Below are positions 50,996-59,518 of a stretch of 64,000 bases of DNA, one piece after another; the first letter of the stretch is position 1, and each line of letters opens with the position of its first letter. The position numbers were made by a program, and so were the translations under genes. Origin of the DNA: JAFLCM01 sp964510955 (GTDB lineage Bacteria > Planctomycetota > Phycisphaerae > Phycisphaerales > UBA1924); contig CAZEDW010000009.1 in NCBI GenBank assembly GCA_964510955.1, forward strand, positions 43,470 to 107,469, read 5' to 3'. The notes beneath the pieces are model-generated. The model was not told the DNA's origin, did no database searches, and worked only from the letters and a program-made list of their open reading frames with translations.

Positions 50996-51795
50996 TCGAA
51001 CACCGTCCCCGCGCCCGCCAGTGCGCGTGAAATAGGTTCGCCGATGCGGGCGTCCGAGATGACGACGCGCCCGACCCCCGCCGTCAGCGCCTCGCCCGCC
51101 CCCAGCACCTTCTTCTTCATCCGCCCCTGGGCAAACTCGCTGAAGCGTTCGATCTCGTGGCGGGCGACCCTCGGAATCAGCGACGACTCATCGGGGAAAG
51201 CCCGCAGCAGCCCGGGCACGTTCGACAGGAGCAGCAGCGTCTTCGCCCCCAGCGCCGCGGCGGTCTGCGCCGCCGCGCGGTCCGCGTCCACGTTGATCGG
51301 CTCGCTCTCGGTGCTGATCGCCGGCGGCGAGACCACCGGCGTGAAGCCCGCGTCCAAGAGCGTCCGCAGCAGGCCCACGTTCACCTTTTCCACGGTGCCG
51401 GTGAAGTCGTCCCGGATCACCATTGTCCGGCCCTCGATCACCGCCCGGATCGACGCCTTCCGCTGCCCCTCCCAAAGCCGCCCGTCCATCCCGCTCATCC
51501 CCACGGCGTTCACTCCCAGGCGTTGCAGATTCTCCACGATCGACTGGTTCAACTGCCCCCGGCACGCCATCTGAAAGATCTCCATGGTGCGCCGATCCGT
51601 CCGCCGGCTTGTGTGCCCGCTGGGGCTCGTGATGAACTGCGCCGGGTGGCCGAGCTGTTCAGAAAGAACGTTTGTCTGGTGTGAACCCCCGTGGACGATG
51701 ACCACCCGTTCGCCGCGCGCGATGATCGCGGCGGCGTCCTTGCAGAACGCGGGGATGTCGATGCCTTGGGAGCCGCCGAGCTTGATGGTGAGCAT
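50992..51795 (-). CDS. lysZ: LysZ-type kinase (LysW-aminoadipate/glutamate kinase)
   Basis: 267 residues of the amino-acid kinase family, closest in pattern to LysZ/ArgB. N-terminus LTIKLGGSQGIDIPAF, then VVIVHGGSHQTNVLSEQLG, VNVGLLRTLLDAGFTPVVSP, EPINVDADRAAAQTAAALGA and GRMKKKVLGAGEAL. It phosphorylates the side-chain carboxyl of the amino acid bound to LysW. The start ATG at 51795 is given by homology. There is no Shine-Dalgarno site because a polypyrimidine tract lies directly upstream. The stop overlaps the lysK start. Substrate (aminoadipate versus glutamate) is not decided by sequence reading alone. Confidence 0.9.
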   Translation of the reverse strand: MLTIKLGGSQGIDIPAFCKDAAAIIARGERVVIVHGGSHQTNVLSEQLGHPAQFITSPSGHTSRRTDRRTMEIFQMACRGQLNQSIVENLQRLGVNAVGMSGMDGRLWEGQRKASIRAVIEGRTMVIRDDFTGTVEKVNVGLLRTLLDAGFTPVVSPPAISTESEPINVDADRAAAQTAAALGAKTLLLLSNVPGLLRAFPDESSLIPRVARHEIERFSEFAQGRMKKKVLGAGEALTAGVGRVVISDARIGEPISRALAGAGTVFE

Positions 51796-51850
51796 GGGGG
51801 AGGGGCAGTGGGGAGAGGGGAGAGGGCAGTGGGCAGTGGGGGACGGGGAG
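51796..51850 (-). repeat. Polypyrimidine tract directly upstream of lysZ
   Basis: On the coding strand about 55 bases of C/T with repeated CCACTGCCC and CTCTCCCC blocks, ending at the ATG. It shares CCACTGCCCACT with the insert in the homoaconitase gene. It occupies the normal ribosome-site position. Confidence 0.55.
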
Positions 51851-51959
51851 CGGCAAGGGGGGCGTGCGGAGCAATGTCGGCGGCGCCGGCACGCGTGATC
51901 CCGAAGAGAGGTACGGGCCGACACGCCCGCCCTTGCCGATCCCCATTTCGAAAGAGTGT

Positions 51960-52997
51960 TCAGATGGGGTGCAGTCCTGGGAACGTCAAGGCGGTGGTCT
52001 CGTCAAAGCCGCACATGAGGTTCATGCACTGCACCGCCGAGCCGGCCGCGCCCTTCATCAAGTTGTCGATGGCGCTGATCACCACGAGCCGGTTCGAGTC
52101 CGGGTCCTTCTCAAAGCCGATGTCGCACCAGTTCGCACCGGCGAGCAGCTTGGGGTCCGGGTAGCGGTGGATGCCGGTCTTGTCCTTGACGAGGCGCACG
52201 AACGGCTCGCTGTTGTACCGCTCGCGGTACAGCTTCCAGATGTCCTTCTCCTGCAGGTCCTTGCGGAGAAACACGTGCGCCGTGCACAGCACGCCACGCA
52301 CCAGTTCAACGCTCGTAACGCTCATGTGCAGGTCAAACTCGCCGAGCTCCTGGCGCACCTCGGCCTGGTGGCGGTGGCCCGTGGGGGCATACGACCGCAC
52401 CGACCCCGAGCGTTCAGGATGGTGGCTGCCGGGCGAGTGCGCGTTGCCGGCCTCCGAAGACCCCACCTTGAGGTCGGCGACCACGCGCTCGATCAATCCC
52501 GCCCGCGCCAGGGGCAGCAGCGCGAGGTTGATCGCCGTGGCGTTGCAGCCCACACCGCTCGCCAGCTTGGCGCCACGGAGGCGCTCGCGGTGCAGCTCCG
52601 GCAAGCCGTAGACGAACCGGTCGAGCCACGCGGGCGCGGGGTGGTCCTCGGCGTACCACCTGCGGTACGCGGCCTTGTCGCGAAGCCGGAAGTCCGCCGA
52701 CAGGTCGATGATCCGCGGCGCGAGCGTCGAGAGCCGCTCGATCTGCTTGCACGCCTCGCCGTGCGGCTGGCAAAGGAACAAGATGTCGCACGCCTCGAGC
52801 TGGTCTGGGTGGACAAACTGCAGCTTGGTGCGCCCGCGCAGATTCGGGTGGACACTGTGCGCGAATACGCCCGATTGGCTGCGGCTGGTGACTTGGGCGA
52901 TCTCGACATGGGGGTGGTCCAGCAGAAGCCGCAACACTTCGCCGCCGCCGTAGCCCGAGCCGCCGAGGATGCTGACGCGGGGTCGGAGGCGGCTCAT
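51960..52997 (-). CDS. lysY: LysY-type N-acyl-gamma-phosphate reductase
   Basis: 345 residues of the ArgC/LysY family. N-terminal NADP site (VSILGGSGYGGGEVLRLLLD), catalytic Cys151 in ASGVGCNATAINLALLPL, then PGSHHPERSGSVRSYAPTGH and FLRKDLQEKDIWKLYRERY. It reduces the LysW-bound acyl phosphate to the semialdehyde. The start ATG at 52997 overlaps the lysX stop (ATGA). Its place between lysX and lysZ fixes the LysW pathway assignment. A gap of 164 bp with a polypyrimidine tract separates it from lysZ. Confidence 0.92.
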   Translation of the reverse strand: MSRLRPRVSILGGSGYGGGEVLRLLLDHPHVEIAQVTSRSQSGVFAHSVHPNLRGRTKLQFVHPDQLEACDILFLCQPHGEACKQIERLSTLAPRIIDLSADFRLRDKAAYRRWYAEDHPAPAWLDRFVYGLPELHRERLRGAKLASGVGCNATAINLALLPLARAGLIERVVADLKVGSSEAGNAHSPGSHHPERSGSVRSYAPTGHRHQAEVRQELGEFDLHMSVTSVELVRGVLCTAHVFLRKDLQEKDIWKLYRERYNSEPFVRLVKDKTGIHRYPDPKLLAGANWCDIGFEKDPDSNRLVVISAIDNLMKGAAGSAVQCMNLMCGFDETTALTFPGLHPI

Positions 52998-53950
52998 CGG
53001 GCCACCCCCGTGCCACCGGCCTGTCCACAGGTCCGTGTTCGAGTTCCTGCCTCCGCGGAGCCGCACCGACCTGAACACAGGTCGGTGGCACGGCTCTCCG
53101 CCACACGGCACACAAAGTCCACGATCCGCGCCGGGATGTTCACGCCCGTTGGCTCGATCGAGTTTCGGAACTCCATCGTGTGGTTGATCTCCGAGACCAG
53201 CAGCCGCCCGTCCCGCGTCTCCAGCAGGTCCACCGCCAGCACGCCGCCCTGGGCGGCGGGGGCGATGGCGCGTGCGGCATCCCGGCAGATCGCCGCCAGT
53301 TCGGGGGTGACGGGATAGACCGATGCCTGCCCGCCCCGCGCCGTGTTGGTGATCCAGTGCTCGCTGGCCCGCGCGATGGCGCAGATGGCTTCGTCGCCGA
53401 TGACAAAAGCGCGAATGTCGCGCCCCGGCTTGTCGATGTGCTCCTGCACATAGAACACGCCGTGCTGCGGCCCGCCCAAAGTGCCCTTGTGCTCGATCAC
53501 AGCCTCGGCGGCGTCGCGGTCGTTCACGCGGGCCAGCAGCCGCCCCCACGAGCCGACGGTCGGCTTCAGCACGCACGGGTAGCCCATCTGCTCCACCGCC
53601 GTCAGTGCCGCGTCCGCCTCCACGGCCACCCGCACCCGCGGCGTCGGCACGCCCGCCCGTGCCAGCGCCAGCGAGGTCGTCAGCTTGTCGCCGCACGCCT
53701 CGATCACCGCGCTGGTGTTCACGCAGGGAACTCCGAACGACTCCAGCACCCGCACCGCCGCGGTGGCCTGGGTCTGGCTGATGCACCGCTCCAGCACGGC
53801 GTCGAAGCGCGTCCAGGGCGAGGGATCGTGGATGTCGAAGACCTGCTCGCGCAGGTCGACCAGTTCGTGCTCGACGCCGCGTGCGGCGAGCTCGTCGGCG
53901 AGCAAACGCTCTTCGACGCGGATTCGGGAATGAAGCAGGGCGATTCGCAT
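52994..53950 (-). CDS. lysX: LysX-type LysW-aminoadipate/glutamate ligase
   Basis: 318 residues, ATP-grasp (RimK-like). N-terminus RIALLHSRIRVEERLLADEL, ATP site CVLKPTVGSWGRLLARV, then VLAVDLLETRDGRLLVSEIN and HTMEFRNSIEPTG. It joins the alpha-amino group of aminoadipate (or glutamate) to the C-terminal Glu of LysW. The last about 29 residues before GVAR (RATDLCSGRCGSAEAG...) are coded by the double-hairpin element at 53008-53093 and do not belong to the family. Start ATG at 53950. The stop overlaps the lysY start. Confidence 0.92.
   Translation of the reverse strand: MRIALLHSRIRVEERLLADELAARGVEHELVDLREQVFDIHDPSPWTRFDAVLERCISQTQATAAVRVLESFGVPCVNTSAVIEACGDKLTTSLALARAGVPTPRVRVAVEADAALTAVEQMGYPCVLKPTVGSWGRLLARVNDRDAAEAVIEHKGTLGGPQHGVFYVQEHIDKPGRDIRAFVIGDEAICAIARASEHWITNTARGGQASVYPVTPELAAICRDAARAIAPAAQGGVLAVDLLETRDGRLLVSEINHTMEFRNSIEPTGVNIPARIVDFVCRVAESRATDLCSGRCGSAEAGTRTRTCGQAGGTGVAR
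53008..53093 (-). repeat. Translated double-hairpin element in the 3' end of lysX
   Basis: 86 bp. Stem-loops at 53010-53037 and 53064-53091, 26 bp apart, with outer ends GTGCCACCGGC and GTCGGTGGCAC. Same family and frame as the lysK element. The difference in length is 3 bp, which keeps the frame. Confidence 0.88.
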
Positions 53951-53961
53951 AGGGGATCCTG

Positions 53962-54085
53962 GTACGTCGGCTCTCTGAGCCGACATCTCGGTGTTGTCAA
54001 CGAACTGCGGTTCGAACTGTGTGTGCGTTGGCGAAGGGATACGGAGACGGGCTCCGAGAAGTCGGCTCGGAGAGCCGACGAACGT
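53962..54085. repeat. Double-hairpin element between lysW and lysX (GTCGGCTC family)
   Basis: Stem-loops GTCGGCTC-TCT-GAGCCGAC (53966-53984) and GTCGGCTC-GGA-GAGCCGAC (54061-54079). The outer halves are inverted copies of each other over about 28 bp, spaced by about 60 bp. It fills nearly all of the space between lysW and lysX. Confidence 0.85.
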
Positions 54086-54089
54086 CGTC

Positions 54090-54275
54090 TCACTCGCCCC
54101 AGTCCTCCTGAACCTGCGGGGCGACCTCGACGCGCACCGGGTTCGCGCTGGTCACCTCAAGCTCGACGCCGCAGTCGGCGCAGCGGACGATCTCGCCGCA
54201 CAGCGGGCGTCGGGTAAACCCGACGGCGGCGGCACACTCGGGGCATTCGCACGATTCGATCTGGGTGGTGGTCAT
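54090..54275 (-). CDS. lysW: LysW amino-group carrier protein
   Basis: 61 residues. Zinc ribbon cysteines Cys11, Cys14, Cys32 and Cys35 (CPECA and CADCG), acidic C-terminus ending VQEDWGE; the final Glu61 is the residue to which the substrate is linked in Thermus LysW. It carries the pathway intermediates in the LysX, LysZ, LysY, LysJ and LysK steps. First gene of the operon. Upstream lie nonamer repeats and a terminator of the preceding unit, so the promoter is probably in 54276-54320. Confidence 0.95.
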   Translation of the reverse strand: MTTTQIESCECPECAAAVGFTRRPLCGEIVRCADCGVELEVTSANPVRVEVAPQVQEDWGE

Positions 54276-54287
54276 GGCAATCTCCGA

Positions 54288-54319
54288 TGGGTCCTAGAGG
54301 TCCTGTGGGTCCAATGTCC
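54288..54319 (+). repeat. Nonamer TCCT-type repeat upstream of lysW
   Basis: Units TCCTAGAGG and TCCTGTGGG followed by TCCAATG and TCCTGTG. Same type as the array at 39128-39166. It lies where the lysW promoter should be. Confidence 0.5.
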
Positions 54320-54322
54320 TGT

Positions 54323-54360
54323 GAAAACAACAAGGCCCGCCAGCGCGACGCTTGCGGGCC
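54323..54360 (-). terminator. Probable terminator upstream of lysW
   Basis: Minus-strand hairpin GGCCCGC/GCGGGCC (54333-54360) followed by TTGTTGTTTTC. It would end transcripts coming from manA or from the small open frame at 54401-54517 and so separate them from the lys operon. Confidence 0.65.
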
Positions 54361-54400
54361 TTTGACGGTCTTGAACGGCCGGTTCAAGCCACGCGCGGGG

Positions 54401-54517
54401 TCAGCAAACGCCTCGTTTCGGGGCTTTGGCTTTCAGCGCTTTGGCTTTCGCGGAGCGGACGACAACCTCGCCCTTGCGGGCGGCGGCGGTCGCGGGTTGC
54501 TCAACGCGGAACTGCAT
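54401..54517 (-). CDS. Possible 38-residue Lys/Ala-rich peptide
   Basis: A short frame from the ATG at 54517, ending 40 bp before the terminator. The product (KGEVVVRSAKAKALKAKAPK) is basic and Lys/Ala-rich like small nucleic-acid-binding or ribosome-associated peptides. No ribosome site is evident. The call rests on composition and on the terminator position, so it is weak. Confidence 0.25.
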   Translation of the reverse strand: MQFRVEQPATAAARKGEVVVRSAKAKALKAKAPKRGVC

Positions 54518-54578
54518 GGAGGTGCGGAGATTACGGACCCCGGCGCACGGTGTCAAGCCGGGCGGGCAACGGCCCCGC

Positions 54579-55589
54579 TCAGGGGTGAGGCAGCACAACC
54601 TCAAGCAGCTTTATCGGCGAATCGGGCACGAGGTTGCTGGCAGAAAGCGCCGCGGGCAACAAAATCGTGTCGCCCGCGCGGACCCGCACCGCTTCATACT
54701 CCCCGCGCTCGGGTGCCAGCCGCCCGGAGCCGCCCAGCACCATCCAGATCCTCGGGGCGCCGCCCCCGATCCGCACCACGTGCGGCTCGTTCGCGGCCAG
54801 GTTCCATTCCACCAGCGAGTAGAACTCCGTCGAGACCAGCGTCGTGCGGTGCGCCCCGCCCGCGTTCAGGGCGTCCACTCGCTCGGGCGGGCCGAAGTGG
54901 ATGCACTGCATGGCCTGCTCGACGTGCAACGCCCGGCCCTTGCGCCCCCAGTCGAAAACGCGATAGGTCGTGTCGCTGGGTGTCTGCACCTCGGCCACGA
55001 CCACCCCGCCCCCCAGCGCGTGGCAGACGCCGCTGGGCAGGTGAAAGAAGTCACCGGCCTTCACCGGCACCGCGATCATGTCATTGACCACCGACCCGTC
55101 GGCGATGTGCTTCTCGAATGCCCCCGGCGTGACCCCAGGTTTGATCCCGCGGTAGATCACCGCTCCCGGTCCCCCGGTCTCGGCGTGCACGATGTACCAG
55201 CTCTCGGTCTTCAGGTGTGCCTCGGGGTGCGCGGCGGCGTACGCCGGACTGGGGTGCACCTGCACCGACAGGTTTTCGCGCGCGTCGAGGTACTTCACCA
55301 GCAGCGGGAACCCCCCGTCCTTCGACAGCGCGGCGCGTCCCATCAGGTTCCCGCCCATCGCCGTGATCGCCTGCCCGATCGTCAGCCCGCGCATCGGACC
55401 GTGGGCGATCACCGAGCGGGCCGCGTCGCCCCCCCCGGCGTCGGGGCTGGTTGCGCCAAGGTCGGCGATCTCCCATGATTCGCCGATGTTCTCGCCCGCG
55501 GGCAGGGCCTTGTGCAGGCGCTCCAGCGCGCGACCTCCCCACACCTTGGGCTTGAGAATTGGCTCGAAGAAGAGTGGGTAAGGTGTCAT
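54579..55589 (-). CDS. manA: Mannose-6-phosphate isomerase, type I
   Basis: 336 residues. Cupin metal ligands are seen in SVQVHPSPAYAAAHPEAHLK and ESWYIV, and a late His in HLPSGVCHALGGGVVVAE. The N-terminus FEPILKPKVWGGRALER matches bacterial ManA of the short type. It interconverts mannose-6-P and fructose-6-P for GDP-mannose and polysaccharide synthesis. Start ATG at 55589. Confidence 0.9.
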   Translation of the reverse strand: MTPYPLFFEPILKPKVWGGRALERLHKALPAGENIGESWEIADLGATSPDAGGGDAARSVIAHGPMRGLTIGQAITAMGGNLMGRAALSKDGGFPLLVKYLDARENLSVQVHPSPAYAAAHPEAHLKTESWYIVHAETGGPGAVIYRGIKPGVTPGAFEKHIADGSVVNDMIAVPVKAGDFFHLPSGVCHALGGGVVVAEVQTPSDTTYRVFDWGRKGRALHVEQAMQCIHFGPPERVDALNAGGAHRTTLVSTEFYSLVEWNLAANEPHVVRIGGGAPRIWMVLGGSGRLAPERGEYEAVRVRAGDTILLPAALSASNLVPDSPIKLLEVVLPHP

Positions 55590-55714
55590 GGCTGTTTCGT
55601 GCCACGGGCTGCAGACCTCGGGCGCCCGTGCTCTGAATCTTCAGGAACCAACAAGTCCGGCGCACGCCGAAGCCGACTGCGGCGGCGCCGTGGCAAGGCT
55701 CACGCCCCGAAACC

Positions 55715-57724
55715 TTACCCGCCCTGGTCCTGCTGGTCGTCCTTCTTGGCCGCTACCTGCTCCGGCGGCTCGATGTCCGGCGGCACGCCGTAATACTCCA
55801 GGCTCCGGCGCATGATCCGCGCCAGCACCGGCCCGGCGACCGCGCTGCCGTAGTGCATCCGCTTGCGGATCAGCTCCGGCCCCGGGTCGTCGATCACCAC
55901 CAGGCACACCAGCCGCGGGTTCTTCAGGGGCGCGGCGGCGAGGAAGCTCGAGTTGTACTGGTTCTGCAGATACCCGCCGCCCCCGGGCATGGGCACGTTG
56001 GCGGTGCCCGACTTGCCGAACATCGTGTGGCGGAAGGGGGGCTCGTTCTTGTTCCGCGCCGCGGTCTTGTGCAGCATGATCTCGGAGACCTTGCTCATCA
56101 CCTCGCGCGTGAGGTTGGCGACCCACGCCGGCAGCACCCGGGTTCGGATCTCCGGCTCGGTCTTGCTGGGGTCCACCGCCGTCAGCCTCAGGCTGGGAAG
56201 CGTGCCCGCGAGCTCGCCGTTGCGAGCGAAGACGCTGAATGCGCGGACCATCTGCAGGGGCGTTACGGCGACTTCATAACCCGAGGCCATCGACGTCTGC
56301 GTGTACTTGGAGAACTTCGAGAGCGGCGTCACGATCCCCGCGCTTTCGCCCGGCAGGCCGATGTTGGTGCGCGTCCCGAACCCGAACCGACGGGCGGCCT
56401 CCCACATCTGTTCGAAGCTCAGCCGCGCCGTGCCCTGCACCATCCCGATGTTCGAGGAGTACACCAGCACGTACGACCAGGTCAGTTCCGGCTGCGGGGT
56501 CACGTCCTTCACCCGGCGACCGTAGGGCGTCGTCCACTCGCCGTTGTACGTGTTGAACACCTCCTCCGGCTCGGCGAGGCGGCGCTCGGTCACCGCCGAC
56601 CACATGAACGGTTTAAACGTCGAGCCCGGCTCGTACACGTCCTCGACGCACCGGTTCCGCCCCAGCGCCGCGTGCACGCGACGACCGGGGTCATCCTTGA
56701 TGATCTTCCAGCGTATGGAATGAGCCGCCGCCCCCGCCGCCTTCAGCGACTCGTGGCTGAACTCCCTGGCCCCCGGGACATCGCGCACGATGTCGACCAG
56801 CGCCAGCACCTCGCCGGTCGCCGGGTCGAGCACAACGCACCGCCCGCCCGCGGCGTCGGCGTCGTTCACGCCGCGCTGCAACTCCTCCATCGCGATCTCC
56901 TGGATCGCCAGGTCGATCGACACCCGCGCGTCGTTGCCGCGCCGAGGCACCACGTACTTGTCGGCCTCGACCCACATGGGCCGCCCCCATGCGTCACGCA
57001 CGTAGTCCATGCGCCCCGGACGCGGCATCATCAGCGTCTCGAAGTTTTTCTCGACCCCGAACATCCCATGGTGGTCCACGTCGGTCTTGCCGAGGATCGA
57101 CGCCACCGCCTCGCCGCCCGGTTCCTCGCGCACGCTCCGCCGCTCCATGTGCACGCCGACGAGCTTCGCTTCCCGGAGGCGCTCCACCTGGTCGTCGTCG
57201 AGCACCTCGGAGACGCGCACGTACCGGGACGGCTTTTTCCCGGCCGCCAGCGTGCGGTTGGCCTCGATCCGCGGCAGGATCTTCTCGGCGAGCGCCCGTT
57301 GGTCCGTCTCGAGAATGTCCGCCAGCGACTGGAGCCGCTGGCCGTAGGTCGCGGGATCAGGGCTGAACTCCACCGGGTCCACGAACGCCCGCATGCCCGT
57401 CCGGGTTGCGGCGAGCGTCCGCCCGCGCTTGTCTACCACGTCGCCCCGCGGCGCGGGCAGCCGCTGGCGTGAGACCCTCTCCTGGATGTGGGGCACCAGC
57501 TTCCCTTCCGGGGCGACCTGCAACTGCCCAACCCGCACCAGCACCACGACCAGTACCACGACCACCAGGCTCAGCACCGTGACCCCGACGCGGTCGATCC
57601 GCGATGTCGAGAGCCCCGACGACCGCCCGTCGCCCTGGATCGCCCCCGCCGGTCCCGACGCCGCCGGCACCTGTGCCCGCGTGCCGGGGGCTCGCCCGCG
57701 TGCCAGACCGAGCCTGCCCATCAT
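55715..57724 (-). CDS. ftsI: Penicillin-binding protein, FtsI family
   Basis: 669 residues. One N-terminal membrane helix (VGVTVLSLVVVVLVVVLVRV), a PBP dimerisation domain, then the transpeptidase with Ser368-xx-Lys371 (EPGSTFKPF), Ser423-Ser-Asn425 (YSSNIG) and Lys571-Ser-Gly (FGKSGTA). It cross-links septal peptidoglycan. The start is the ATG at 57724 with an AGG-type site; an upstream GTG overlapping ftsL is possible. It directly follows ftsL, so the two are cotranscribed. The C-terminus is charged and Gln/Asp-rich (KKDDQQDQGG). Confidence 0.92.
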   Translation of the reverse strand: MMGRLGLARGRAPGTRAQVPAASGPAGAIQGDGRSSGLSTSRIDRVGVTVLSLVVVVLVVVLVRVGQLQVAPEGKLVPHIQERVSRQRLPAPRGDVVDKRGRTLAATRTGMRAFVDPVEFSPDPATYGQRLQSLADILETDQRALAEKILPRIEANRTLAAGKKPSRYVRVSEVLDDDQVERLREAKLVGVHMERRSVREEPGGEAVASILGKTDVDHHGMFGVEKNFETLMMPRPGRMDYVRDAWGRPMWVEADKYVVPRRGNDARVSIDLAIQEIAMEELQRGVNDADAAGGRCVVLDPATGEVLALVDIVRDVPGAREFSHESLKAAGAAAHSIRWKIIKDDPGRRVHAALGRNRCVEDVYEPGSTFKPFMWSAVTERRLAEPEEVFNTYNGEWTTPYGRRVKDVTPQPELTWSYVLVYSSNIGMVQGTARLSFEQMWEAARRFGFGTRTNIGLPGESAGIVTPLSKFSKYTQTSMASGYEVAVTPLQMVRAFSVFARNGELAGTLPSLRLTAVDPSKTEPEIRTRVLPAWVANLTREVMSKVSEIMLHKTAARNKNEPPFRHTMFGKSGTANVPMPGGGGYLQNQYNSSFLAAAPLKNPRLVCLVVIDDPGPELIRKRMHYGSAVAGPVLARIMRRSLEYYGVPPDIEPPEQVAAKKDDQQDQGG

Positions 57725-57734
57725 CGCCTGGAGA

Positions 57735-58085
57735 CTAATGCCCACGCGCCGCCCCCTTCCGGCCGGGCTTGGTCGGCTCCTTCGCACGCCCATCGTCGCC
57801 GATCAGGACCGGGTCTTTCATCTGTTCGCTCGCCGTGGGCGGGCACCAGTACATGGGGATTGGTTCGAGCGGGCCTAGGTCCGCGACCATGGTGCGCACC
57901 TTGCCCGGGGTGATCTTGCCGGCGATGTCCGCCCGCACCCGCCACAGTTTGCGGTCCAGCTCCGCCGAACGCTCGACGCTCTTGGCCATGTCGTGCATCG
58001 CCATCAGCCGCTGCTGACGGATCACGAGCACAGCAGCCGCGGAGAGTGCGGCGGCGAGCACCAATGCTGACAGTTTTCCAAGCAT
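57735..58085 (-). CDS. FtsL-like small bitopic membrane protein
   Basis: 116 residues. A single N-terminal helix (GKLSALVLAAALSAAAVLVI), then a coiled-coil-like stretch around MHDMAKSVERSAELDRKLWR. Size, topology and position just before ftsI fit FtsL, which links FtsI to the division complex; the family is too divergent to call by sequence. The C-terminal tail (GRAKEPTKPGRKGAARGH) is basic. Confidence 0.65.
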   Translation of the reverse strand: MLGKLSALVLAAALSAAAVLVIRQQRLMAMHDMAKSVERSAELDRKLWRVRADIAGKITPGKVRTMVADLGPLEPIPMYWCPPTASEQMKDPVLIGDDGRAKEPTKPGRKGAARGH

Positions 58086-58234
58086 CCGCTTCCTTGCGAC
58101 AACGGGCAGGGCAGCCCGTCCGAGGGTGGCCCCGCCCGCCCCTTATGTATCGTTCATCCCGGCTCCGGCGGTCCAAACTTGCGCTCGGGCGGCTACCCTG
58201 TTCACGGTGCCCCGTGGATCCGTGGTTCTCACTC

Positions 58235-58266
58235 CAAAAACAAAGCCGACCCACCAGGGGGTCGGC
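58235..58266 (-). terminator. Rho-independent terminator of the LysM gene
   Basis: Minus-strand stem GCCGACCC/GGGTCGGC (58245-58266) followed by TTTGTTTTTG. It lies 29 bp after the LysM stop and separates that gene from ftsL. Confidence 0.82.
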
Positions 58267-58294
58267 GGTGATGGGCCCGGTTGTCGCACCCGGC

Positions 58295-59392
58295 TCAACG
58301 CGCCGGGATCGTCAGCTTGTCGCCGACCTTGATCTCATCCTCGCTGTCGATCAGGTCCTTGTTCGCGTCGATCAGAGCCTGGACCTTAGAAGGCGAGCCG
58401 AGCAGTTTGGCGGCGATCTTCTCAAGCGTGTCGCCGGCCTTGACCACGTAGGTGGTTGCCTTGGCCTTCGGCTCCGGCTTGGTGGCATCCTTGGCGGTCT
58501 TTGCGGACGTCTCCTTCGCCCCCTTCAGGCCGGGGCCCGGCTTGTCGCTCGTGAGCTTCTCGACCTTGTCCTTGGTCGGGATCGGCAAGGCGGTCTTGTC
58601 GTCGCTCTTGCCGCCCTTGAGCTCGGCCTTCTCCGGCACCAGCAGGCTGCCCCCGACCCTGAGCTGACCATTCTTGCCGATGCGGTCCTTGTTGTAGACC
58701 TTGAGTGCTTCCGCCAGTGACGGGTCGCCGTACAGCTTCTTGGCGATCTTCCAGAAGGTGTCGCCCTCGGCGATCTGGTACTGCTTCGCCGACGGCTTGG
58801 ACGAGGGTTCGGTGTGAGGCTGCAGCGGCAGCTTCTTCTTGCCGTGCTCCCCGGTCAGCGCGTCGGTGTTGTTGCCCGGCCCGTTCAGGCCGTCGCTCGA
58901 CGCCGGGGCGCCGGAAGTCGGCTCGGGCGGCTGCATGCCCGCCTCGAACTTCGGAGAGTCAGTGTGCAGGACCTGCTCGGTCTGAGCCCCCGCGGGGGGT
59001 GTGTGCCCGTTCCCCAGGTCGGTGATCGCGTCGCCGAAGGTGCTGCCGACCCGCTTGCCCATCTCAAGAATCGATGAGCCCATCCCGCTGCCGCCCGGGG
59101 TGTTGGAAGCCAGATTCATCGTGCCGGGGTTGCCGCTCGCGGGGTTCTCCGGGTTGATCAGTCCCGAACCCGTCGCCGGCGCGACCGGTGCCTGCGCAAC
59201 CACCGGCTTCGCCGTATCAGCCCCGTGCAGCGCGACCATGTCGCTGGTGAGCGGCTGCTGCAACGCCTCCGCGGTCGAGGGCCCGCCCGGAGTCGCCTTG
59301 TGCGACGCCGAGAAGTTGTCGGAAATCAAAAGTCCGACGACCAGTACGAGGGCGAATCCGAAGATCAGAGCCAGTTTGTGTTCGCGGGTCAT
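58295..59392 (-). CDS. Membrane-anchored protein with two LysM domains
   Basis: 365 residues. An N-terminal anchor (LALIFGFALVLVVGLLIS), a long Pro/Thr/Ala-rich linker, then LysM 1 (about 203-252: YQIAEGDTFWKIAKKLYGDP) and LysM 2 (about 317-364: YVVKAGDTLEKIAAKLLGSP). LysM binds peptidoglycan, so the protein would tie the inner membrane to the cell wall. It sits between rsmH and ftsL, inside an otherwise usual division and cell-wall cluster. No enzyme domain is seen. A strong terminator follows. Confidence 0.88.
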   Translation of the reverse strand: MTREHKLALIFGFALVLVVGLLISDNFSASHKATPGGPSTAEALQQPLTSDMVALHGADTAKPVVAQAPVAPATGSGLINPENPASGNPGTMNLASNTPGGSGMGSSILEMGKRVGSTFGDAITDLGNGHTPPAGAQTEQVLHTDSPKFEAGMQPPEPTSGAPASSDGLNGPGNNTDALTGEHGKKKLPLQPHTEPSSKPSAKQYQIAEGDTFWKIAKKLYGDPSLAEALKVYNKDRIGKNGQLRVGGSLLVPEKAELKGGKSDDKTALPIPTKDKVEKLTSDKPGPGLKGAKETSAKTAKDATKPEPKAKATTYVVKAGDTLEKIAAKLLGSPSKVQALIDANKDLIDSEDEIKVGDKLTIPAR

Positions 59393-59518
59393 GCCAGGGG
59401 CGTCCTTGCCGGTGGTTCTGGGAGTTCCAAGCTGATGTGAACGAAGTGTGGAATCTCGTTGTTTGTTTGGATTTTGATCGGACTTCGGGTCCGGAAATCT
59501 GTCGTCTCAGGGCCGAGT

